Position numbers and translations under genes: made by a program | Shown: positions 56,315 through 64,000 of the stretch, one piece after another | Layout of the letters: every line of letters starts with the position of its first letter | How positions within the stretch are numbered: the first letter of the stretch is position 1 | Assembly (NCBI GenBank): GCA_038030265.1 | Contig: CM075937.1 | Location: 26,020,198 to 26,084,197, forward strand | Length of the DNA stretch: 64,000 bases | Direction: 5' to 3' | Source: Corythucha ciliata | Lineage: Eukaryota; Arthropoda; Insecta; Hemiptera; Tingidae | The notes under the pieces: model-generated | Told to the model about the DNA's origin: nothing | Database searches by the model: none | What the model saw: the letters and a program-made list of their open reading frames with translations, nothing else

Positions 56315-56999
56315 ATCACTGAGAAAAAGGGGCTTCAAAAAAGGACTGCTGATGATATTTCACTGCTAAGCCTTGAGTAACTAGCAGGGTAATTTCACGG
56401 AAAAACCAGGCTGAATTTTTTTTGTAAAATGTGCTTAAGGCCATCGTCAATGTTACTTCGACACATGCGAAAAACAAAGTGTCCCCCTAACTATCACAGC
56501 TACCCCGTAGCTTTTTCAAGAAACCCCTAGTAAATTCTAACTTACTGGTAGTAAAATTTCCCTGAGCGCCGTACGAAAATTTAAACCATTCACTGATTAT
56601 TCCAACAGGAAAGTTTAGAGTTCTCCTTCCAATGGAAAAGTTGTGGGTTGACTATTCGATGATTGATATACGACTTTGTTTTTAGTACTGTGGCCGAAAA
56701 ATTGTACCTCCTGCTCTGACGAGATGTACTCTGGTTACACTTGCAACAAAACACAGCATGACGTGGTTCCACAAATTATTGGTGTGGCCAACGTAAAAAA
56801 AAAAGCGGTCTCCAGACCAGAATGAATTTGAGGCGTTGTCTTCACGAACGCTTAAAGGGTTGCCACCGTAAAAATTGATGCTGCTCACTTGATTTGAAAA
56901 CCCTGTTACCACAGTAAAAATTGAAGTGCCCTACCTCATTGTTTTCTGAGATTCTGGGTACACGGTACTGCGGTACAGTGACAGTGGCAATACTGCCAG
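56315..56999. other. Non-coding spacer after the inverted duplication
   Basis: No coding frame was recognised. Several ACAGTAAAAATT and ACTGTGG stretches recur up to 58.3 kb, suggesting an old, diverged repeat. Confidence 0.35.
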
Positions 57000-57139
57000 T
57001 CTCCCACTCCTGTTCGAAGGGTCAGGAGTCGTTGTGGGGTTGTGCGAGCAAGTTTAGGTCGGCCACGCGTGCATTCATTCAATTCAATAGCTCGCTCGAC
57101 GACCAGGAAACACGCGCCACCCGTTTTTTCAAAAGCCTA
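57000..57139 (+). other. Probable 5' UTR exon of the small gene at 57259
   Basis: The segment ends at a good donor (CCTAG then GTAAGC, 57140). Spliced to the acceptor TTTCTTTGTAG at 57234 it places a TAG in frame before the coding ATG, so it would be untranslated. Its start is not visible; 57000 is a guess. Confidence 0.3.
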
Positions 57140-57258
57140 GGTAAGCTTGAACCGTAGAAGTATACATGTACCCTATCAAGTTACGCATTATCTTAGAGCA
57201 TATCTTCACTTTAACGTTTCATTTTTCTTTGTAGAAAACACTTCATGTTGATGTTGCA

Positions 57259-57820
57259 ATGGATTTCCTCGGCCTCCCTGAGTCTTGGGAGTCGGACTAC
57301 CGCGACTACGCAGAGGAGCTTATTGGTAAGTGAGGCTTTCAATACTATTTTATTCCTTCTTTCCCGTGATAAATCACTACTAACGGCCTCAGCACATAAC
57401 GGGGACTGGTCCGCGCGCGAAAGTAACTCCGCGTCAACGTTTTCAGTTCGCGTTCTGTGTGGCGTGGCCTTAATGTGGGCGCTTTTATGACTTGATTCTT
57501 GTTCGGTGAGGGTTTATCAGTAGGCAGGAGGCACGCTTTTTGAAAAAATAGTAGTGTTGTTTGCTTGAGCATCCCAAATCCTGCAAAAAACTTTGCATCA
57601 TGGCTCTTGGGAATAAAGTGATCACGGCTGTTCTCCATTATTATTATTAATTTATTTACTTCATTTATTTTATTTTTGTCGATCCAGGGTTGCAAAAATA
57701 GATGTATATGGAAGAATAAGAACGTCGAGATCCCTCATGATGGTTTTAAAAGACAACAGAAAGCCGATTTGGACAGAAAAGCCAAACGTAAACAGTGAGC
57801 AGATACATTTAACTCCGTAA
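57259..57820 (+). CDS. Small spliced protein of 61 residues, unknown function
   Basis: The exon 57235-57325 follows the acceptor TTTCTTTGTAG and carries ATG 57259 in good context (GCAATGG). It ends at the donor TTG/GTAAGTG (phase 1). The next exon, from the acceptor AAAAATAG at 57701, runs 57702-57820 and ends in TAA; AATAAA lies at 57880-57885. The protein starts MDFLGLPESWESDYRDYAEE and continues DVYGRIRTSRSLMMVL to SEQIHLTP. An alternative acceptor 14 bases earlier (57687) would end the frame after four codons. No domain was recognised. The gene below at 60251 also has an early W/LP helix-like segment and a phase-1 donor after Ile. The model rests on splice signals and the poly(A) signal only. 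Confidence 0.4.
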
Positions 57821-57879
57821 TTTATTTATTACTTGTAACTTGAAACTTTATTTCGTATGAATTATAAATTCATATTTTT

Positions 57880-57885
57880 AATAAA
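57880..57885 (+). terminator. Poly(A) signal AATAAA
   Basis: It lies 60 bases after the stop codon of the 57259-57820 gene model, in AT-rich sequence. Confidence 0.4.
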
Positions 57886-58990
57886 ACTTGTTATCAATGT
57901 CGATTGCTGTGTTTATCTTATGTGTTGAACCTCAAAATTATGATCTGCCACCAACGCGTTATTTACAGCGTCCACCGTACATTTTAGTGTGGCCTATTTC
58001 TCCGCTCTGTACGTGGTACAAGGTACAAACATTCAAACACTGATTTTACTGTGGTATGCTACGAACTGATACTTCGTTACTAAAGTCAGATTTACCGTGG
58101 CAACCATCACATTCTATCGTCGGCTCTGCTTGGGCCCAATGAAAATTTACCGTAGGGAATAAGGAAAGATTTTTGACGTTGAACACAGTATTGTTTACTT
58201 AAAAAATCTTACGTCCCTGGCGTACTGTGTCCCCACAGTAAATTTTATCTGAAAAAGTTTTTCAGTGTTTGAAGTGCCAGTACTGCTTCTACTAATACTA
58301 AGCTGTTTTCACAAAATAGGCACTGCACAACCAACCGTTTTTCCTTCAAAAATAACCGTTTCAATGGCTTAGAAGTATTGGGGCTACACTGCAAGCTCTA
58401 TTGTACTTCAATCTCATTTTATCAGCAGTGTTTTGTTACATGAAAACAGCGGTGGGCAGCTATCAGAATTTGCAGGGTAACTATGCTCACTGCTAAGATA
58501 GATGAATGGTTTTCTTTATACTGTTGAAGTAGATGAGTAGAATCAATATATGGCACAGAGACCTTCACTGCAACGTGTAGGGTCGTGGCAGAGTAGGTAC
58601 ATCTAAACTAAACTACTACATATTTAGAATAGTCTGAGAGAGAGATGAATGGTGGGTGGGTGGGTGGGAGGGTGATGGGGGAAGGGGAGAGAGAGTGAGA
58701 GGGAGTGAGTGTGACTAACCACGAGAAAGAAATTAAAATTAATACATATACCTACCCCTTCCCTTGTTATAATGTGGTAAAGAAGATGTACTGATGTAGC
58801 ACACTTCTAAAGTCGCAGTATGATGCCTGCTAAAATAACTGTGCTTGCGGTGATATGAATCTGCTAATTCGCTGAGGCATCTGCTAATTCAGAAGTGTAC
58901 CATACTGCTAAAGGTTCTGTACGTTCACTTGGGTCTTTTGAATTAGAAGAGTATGTGTAACCGCGCATGAGCTCTACAGGATTGTCCAAG
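57886..58990. other. Non-coding stretch with a G-rich tract
   Basis: 58651-58687 is GGTGGGTGGGTGGGTGGG followed by AGGG and further G-runs, an obvious G-quadruplex-forming tract, followed by purine-rich GAGAGAGAG. No coding frame was recognised. Confidence 0.5.
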
Positions 58991-59109
58991 GAGCGTTACT
59001 AAAAATCAAGCGTGCACGTGCAGTGTGAATCCTTCTTGAACGTGAACCAGTGGAGTGATTAAAACGAAAAAGTTTCGGGCGAGTTAGAGACCAAGGATTC
59101 GCTTCTAAG
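58991..59109 (+). other. Probable 5' UTR exon of the gene starting at 60251
   Basis: It ends TTCTAAG at a consensus donor GTGAGTACC (59110). When joined to the exon at 60233 an in-frame TGA lies upstream and no ATG precedes 60251. The 5' end is not determined. Confidence 0.3.
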
Positions 59110-59465
59110 GTGAGTACCTACTCTTTTTCCAGTAATCAATTATGAATAATAGGTATAAGTACTATGTAGAGGACGGCAAACGTGAAAATCATTTTATTTG
59201 AACCGTGCCAAAGGGTGGAGATATTTGTGCCTAATGGGCGACTCGGACAATATTCCAAATAAGTGGAGAAAGGTGGTGAACAGACATCACAAAATTTGTT
59301 AGCTAAAATTAGATTAAGATACTAGGCAAAAGAGAAGACATTACAAGAATAAAGACCAGCTAGTTTCTTCTTCCCTGCTATTTCAGCTTAGGAAAAATGA
59401 AACAGCCGCGTCAGCTGCTGGCGTCGGCGTCATGTTTGCCAGCACTGCTAACTGCTGAATTAACA

Positions 59466-59690
59466 TTTTTTTTTTTTTTTTTTTTTGACGCGCTCGATCC
59501 CTCACCTCTGTTAACATTCATAAATGATTTGTTTCCTATTTCCCTCTCAAGATGACGTGTACTCGTATTATTATCCAACTCCTCTACTGACGACACGTCG
59601 CAAAAATAATACTGCCCCAAGTAGGAATCGAACGTGCAGTCGAAACCCCTTTCCCTTCCAACTGACTCACTGTACCCCCCCTGACCATGT
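59466..59690 (-). mobile_element. tRNA-derived SINE with poly(A) tail, minus strand
   Basis: On the minus strand GTGAGTCAGTTGGAAGGG (about 59670) is an A box and GTTCGATTCCT (about 59632-59622) a B box, about 30 bases apart as in a tRNA. A unique body of about 120 bases follows, and then a 21-base A-tail (T-run 59466-59486 on the plus strand). This layout, tRNA head, body and A-tail, is that of a SINE. No target duplication was identified. It sits in the first intron of the gene model ending at 60389. Confidence 0.65.
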
Positions 59691-60232
59691 ATGACCACCA
59701 CCATAATTGTCCGATTTGGTTCGAAGACCCCTCAAATTGAAGATAATTCAAAGCACATTAAACGTACAATGTTTATAAACGATAAAGTCAAACGGTGAAT
59801 TTTAAAGAACTTTTAATTTTAAGCAGGTAATTCAACCAACCATTTATGTTTGATGTTTTTTTTTTTTTTTTAAATACTGAAATAGAGACATTTCATTATA
59901 ACATCCTTCCCCCACCGTAGAGTTTATATGTGATATAAGGGGAGGGGGATAGTGTTATTTATCCCTCCCCTCTGGTGCTCGTAATTACGTCCGTCAAACT
60001 AGGAAAACTGTGGAAAATGCTATGGCTGGAGGGCGAGGAGGGTTTAAGATTAACCTCTCCCCCGTCAGGGAATGCACAAGACCTGAATTATTAGGGCATG
60101 ATTAATTGCATTTTTATCCATGCATGACTTTTCTGCTTGTTTTAAATGTGTTACGTTTGGTTGTGGATGATTTTTTATTTTTATTTTTCATTTATTTTTT
60201 TTATTTTTTTATTTTGTATGTAACATGTAAAG
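59691..60232. other. Intron sequence of the 60251 gene model
   Basis: T-rich with a 15-base-class T-run near 59860 and C-rich TCCCTCCCC near 59965. It ends in a long pyrimidine tract and ATGTAAAG acceptor at 60232. Confidence 0.3.
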
Positions 60233-60250
60233 GGGCTCGCAAAGCACACC

Positions 60251-60389
60251 ATGTCAGAGAGTTTTGAAACGGTGTTAGCTTCTAACAGCTCTAACAGCTG
60301 CATGTTAAGTGGAGATGAGTTGGAAGAGGGCGTTAGAAATTTACTGATGACGTGGAAGTTACCAAACCATATCATTGAAACAATTATTG
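60251..60389 (+). CDS. First coding exon of an unidentified protein (46 residues plus one base)
   Basis: The exon 60233-60389 follows a pyrimidine-rich acceptor and ends at the donor TTG/GTGAGT (60390), phase 1. ATG 60251 gives MSESFETVLASNSSNS, then DELEEGVRNLLMTWKLPNHI to IETII. A leucine-rich helix followed by W-x-L-P resembles the start of SAM-like helical domains in uncharacterised insect proteins, but this is a weak similarity. Later exons are not visible: a degenerate minisatellite begins about 130 bases downstream, so they are either beyond 64000 or lost. Confidence 0.4.
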
Positions 60390-60526
60390 GTGAGTTTTTT
60401 TGTTTTTCCAATGGACCAAGGGGCATGCTTTGTAAAATATTAGACTATAAAAGTAAAGTGATAAGAAGCTCCCGGTTTAGGGAATAAGCCTCCTGTTTTG
60501 AAGATCGTATAGCTGTATTTATTCTT

Positions 60527-60913
60527 TATGGGTGACTCATAACTCCGGCGTTATTTGCCAGTTTGCCATTTTTAGGGCATATAATAGGTCAATTCGGCCA
60601 ATTTTTGAAGCGCGAAACGCGAATGGTCACTTTGGCCATGTGCGGTACAGGAGAATCGTCTGTTAAGGAATTTTCGTCATTTTAACCACGTTTTTAGTGC
60701 GCCTATACAGCCAATATTCAGTTTGGCAATTTTTATGGGTGTGAAGTCTGCCAAACCATTTTTTTGAGGCGCGAATAGTTCGTCAAGTCTCTTGTTAGGG
60801 TGCGAATGGCTGAGTTTGCCATTTTTAACATGCGCATGCTTAGTATGGTCGTTTTTAGGGCCTAAATAATAATTTTGGTATTTTCGGGGTACGGATTGTC
60901 AGTCTTTTCATTT
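60527..60913. repeat. Degenerate minisatellite, first block
   Basis: Units of roughly 30-45 bases built on GCGAAT, GTCAGTTTGG and CCATTTTTAGG recur with heavy variation (for example GTTTGCCATTTTTAGGG at 60560, TTTGCCATTTTTAACATG at 60813, TGGTCGTTTTTAGGGCC at 60844). The same units resume at 62503. Confidence 0.65.
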
Positions 60914-62502
60914 GGGTGATTACACGCCAAATCAACCAAGGGTTGGACCTTAGTGTCTCGGATTTGTATGAAAATTTGTGTGCTCATCTATGTAGACATA
61001 AAACTAATTCTTGCCAAGTTATTTGACATAAGAATGAAAATTGCCTCTGATATGGACATAGCCAAAATCGCCGTTTTAGACAAAAGTTTGGTAAACTTTT
61101 AACAATATCTTCGGTTCTAATCAAGTTAGAAAATTGGGCCAGCGCTCAATTTAAAGATAAATGAATTTTCTACTTCTTTTTCTCCAAACAAGAAAGGATC
61201 AAAAAACAATTTGTCAATTTTTTCCCAATTTGAAGTTTTCAAATTTGTTTTTTACTGAATACTGCATTTTAGTTTTCGGTCAAATTTTTATCTGTGTTAC
61301 CTTTATATCATACTAAAATTTTCACAAAGTTTAAAGAGAGTAATTTTTGTTCGAAGAAATTTGTAATTTTTTAAGTTCACCTAGCTGGGCGTTTTAGACG
61401 AATGCTTAGCACTCTTTTAACGATATCTTCGGTCTAATTAAGTTAGAAAACTGGGTAAGCGCTCATTTCAAAGATAAATGAATTTGCTACTTATATTTTC
61501 CCAAACAAACAAAAAAATCAAAAAAATATTTCTCAATTGTTTTTCATATGAAGTTTTCCAATTTGAATTTGGCAGCATAATGCATTTTTGTTTTTGATGA
61601 AATTTTTATCTGTGATACCTTTATATCACACTGAAACTATCACAAAGTTTCAAGGGAGTAATTTTGTTTGAAAAAAATATGATTTTACGTGTCGATGGCG
61701 AAGGGGCATAAAGTCACCACTGACGCGTAAAATCATATATTTCTTCAAACAAAAATTACGCTCTTGAAACTTTGTGGTAGTTTCAGTGTGATATAAAGGT
61801 ATCACAGACAAAAATTTCATCAAAAACAAAAATGCATTATGCGGCCAAATTCAAATTTCAAAACTTCACATTGAAAAACAATTGAGAAATATTTTTTTAA
61901 TTTTTTTTTGTTTGGAAAAATATAAGTAGCAAATTCATTTATCTTTAAAATGAGCGCTCACCCAGTTTTCTAACTTGATTTCGACCGGAGATATCGTTAA
62001 AAGAGTGCTAAGCATTCGTCTAAAACGCCCATCTAGGTAAACTTGAAAAATAATATATTTCTTCATACAAAAATAACTCTCTTGAAACTTTGTGAAAATT
62101 TTAGTATGATATAAACGTATCACAAATAAAAATTTGACCAAAAAATAAAATGCAGTATTCTTTCAAAATCAATTTTGAAAACTTGAAATTGGGAAAAAAT
62201 TGACAAATTGTTTTTTGATAATTTTTGTTTGGGAAAAAAGAAGTAGAAAATTCATTTAGCTTTAAAATGAGCGCTGGCTTAATTTTCTAACTTGATTAGA
62301 ACCTGAGATATCGTTACAAGTCTACCAAAATCCTGTCTAAAACGTCGATTTTGGTTATGTCCATATCGAAGGCAATTTTCATTCTTATGTCAAATAACTT
62401 GGCAAGAATTAGTTTTATGTCTACATAGATGAGCACACAAATTTTCATACAAATCAGAGACACTAAGGTCCAACCCTTGGTTGATTTGGCATAGAATCAC
62501 CC
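60914..62502. repeat. 1.59-kb foldback element with doubled arms
   Basis: The ends are GGGTGATTACACGCCAAATC at 60914 and GATTTGGCATAGAATCACCC ending at 62502. Arms continue with CAACCAAGGGTTGGACC and meet near 61708. Each arm is itself two diverged direct units of about 310 bases (about 61070-61370 and 61385-61690; inverted 61715-62040 and 62045-62350), each with a TATCTTCGGT, GAAAA.TGGG, AAAGATAAATGAATTT and TTTATATCA segment. It interrupts the minisatellite. No coding. Confidence 0.85.
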
Positions 62503-64000
62503 ATTGTCTTTTATGTCCAGTTTTAGGGACGAAATACCACAAACGACTTCAACAACTGTTGTGCCACGAACAGTCATTCTAACATTTAGGTGCACGATTG
62601 GTCACTTTGGCCTTTTTTGGAGAGCGAATAATTTAATATATCCTGTTAGGTCGTTTTTAATGCGTAATCCCTCATTGCACGCATATCATTCTTGCCATTC
62701 TATCAAGCCATTTCGTGGGAGGCGAATCGCCCGTTGAGTCATTTTTAGGCCAAAAATTGTCATTTTTTCACTTATGCGGGAATCGCCAGTTTGGCCATTT
62801 TCTAGGTATGAATGGTTGATTTGGCCATTTTTGGGTTGAAATAACCTTTTTTGGCACTTACAGGGCACGAATCGTCAGATTAACCGTTTTAAGGACTCGA
62901 ATAGTTCGCCGAGGCAAGGCGAAAAAAGTACTTAGGACATTTTTGGCGCGAAAATGATCGATTTTGCGATACTCAGAACAGGAATCATTTGTTTAGGAAT
63001 TGTCCGGGCGAAACTCGTTAGCTTAGCCATTTAAAGTGCGCGTGGGGTCAGTCTGACACTTTGCAATTATCGAAACGGGAAAAATTTGGCAATTTCGTGC
63101 GGGCAACATTGTTATAACGGGGAACTTGCATGAATGCCCGATTTGGGTGAAAAGTATACCGGTGAATTGGCACATGGATAGAAGGATGTCAACGGCAGTT
63201 GCAGCTCGATTGGTGCATTTGGAGATTTTAAAATAAATTTCAAAGTTCTTCAAGAGGGGGATAGATGGTGCTAGGGGAAATTACGTCAATGGTCACTTTT
63301 GAAGCATCTGATGAGGGAACTCCAACATTTTGTGTTTACAAATAACAAGAAAAATTGTCCCTCTGAAAATTGTCTTACCCCCCTCTTCCTCACACCATTC
63401 AGGTTATTTCATTGGACAACCTTTGACGTTATCAAATCCCTACTTATAATTTTTAAATACCTATTCGTTTTAAAAAAATCCTTGATTGATTTCAATGTTT
63501 AATGTGAGCAATAGCATTCTTCAAGGAGCACCAGTGCTTGAAAATTGTGCAGGTTCCCCATTTAGCCAATTTAAACGGGTCATTTATAAGACCCGAATTG
63601 ATTGCCAAGCCAAGGTTCAAATGGTCCATCTCGCCATTTTCGGCGTTCGCAAGGTCGATTAAGTGCCCCAGAGGATCTTCAGTTTAACGGCTTTCATGGC
63701 GCGAATTATAGAATAGTAATAATTCCAAATTATTATTAATTAATAGTTTTCCAAAACACCAAATATTCTGCTTCTAAATTTTGAGGCGCAAAATAGTCAG
63801 TAGCGGTAAAGCGCGAACAGCCGGAACAGCCACCAGATTTTGTGCATCTTCGGCGCGCGAGAATGATTTGGCCATTTTTGGGGGGGGAGAATGATCGATT
63901 TGGCCATTTTGAGGGGCGGATTATAATAATTTTTTGCGCTTAGGCATTTTCGAGGTGCAAATCGTCGAGAAGTTGCCTAGAACTAATAATAAGTAGGAAA
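62503..64000. repeat. Degenerate minisatellite, second block, running off the window
   Basis: TTTGGCCATTTT recurs at about 62797, 62827, 63862 and 63905, with GCGAAT/GGCGAAT and GTCAG/GTCGAT spacers, continuing the units of 60527-60913. 63190-63560 is interrupted by the dispersed repeat shared with 25440-26812. Confidence 0.65.
63190..63565. repeat. Dispersed repeat copy 2 (copy 1 at 25440-26812), uninterrupted
   Basis: It begins GCAGTTGCAGCTCGATTGG and runs continuously through TTCAAAGTTCTTCAAGAGGG, GTGAGCAATAGCATTC and GTTCCCCATTTAG. It shows the unsplit form of the repeat that carries an insertion at 25488-26460. Confidence 0.65.

Noticed and set aside
58121..58300. Recurring ACAGTAAATTTTA/TTTACCGTGG words as a possible regulatory array
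   Set aside because: Spacing and orientation are irregular from 56.4 to 58.3 kb; an old diverged repeat is the simpler reading and no consensus could be drawn.
1..64000. CRISPR arrays, operons, prokaryotic promoters or phage genes
   Set aside because: No evenly spaced direct repeats, no gene clusters with short spacing and no prokaryotic signals were seen; the sequence is eukaryotic.

Overview
The window looks like a stretch of an animal, most likely insect, nuclear genome. It is AT-rich, and its coding signal consists almost entirely of transposable-element (TE) relics: BEL/Pao, Ty3/Gypsy, LINE, Penelope, hAT and PIF/Harbinger. The genes that look cellular are small, split by GT-AG introns and followed by AATAAA signals. 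There are no operons, ribosome binding sites or CRISPR arrays. An insect is an inference from the TE mix; the species cannot be named from this sequence.

Layout. 1-2.7 kb: foldback repeats. 2685-5275: a TIR element with a broken HARBI1-like transposase. 5.8-12.0 kb: a pile of dead retroelements (Gypsy RT/RNase H; a protease piece on the other strand; a LINE on the minus strand with poly(A) tail, which appears to interrupt a BEL/Pao pol; a Penelope C-terminus). 12-17.4 kb: mostly non-coding, with a Gypsy LTR/gag start at 16.5 kb. 17471-18727: a nearly perfect 1.26-kb palindrome. 19669-20228: the best cellular gene, a two-exon secreted protein of 158 aa. 21206-24322: a complete hAT transposon with perfect 8-bp target duplication. 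24-32 kb: repeats, a LINE RT scrap and a decayed Myb/SANT gene of the Harbinger type. 32-39.3 kb: a 5'-truncated BEL/Pao element followed by a CsRn1-like Gypsy in the opposite orientation. 39.6-40.5 kb: a decayed copy of a conserved, unnamed animal protein family. 42001-56314: a large inverted duplication (arms of about 5.3 and 6.4 kb) whose spacer contains an assembly gap of exactly 500 N. 56.9-60.4 kb: two small spliced gene models on the plus strand, the second with a tRNA-derived SINE in its first intron. 60.5-64 kb: a degenerate minisatellite interrupted by a 1.6-kb foldback element.

The TE genes belong to unrelated mobile elements and nearly all carry stops, frameshifts or truncations. 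The hAT element is the least damaged. The secreted-protein gene and the two 57-60 kb gene models have no recognised homology and were built from splice signals alone. No bacterial-type defence or metabolic system is present. The most unusual content is structural: many foldback and inverted-repeat elements, and a recurring family of non-autonomous elements with conserved ends and variable middles.
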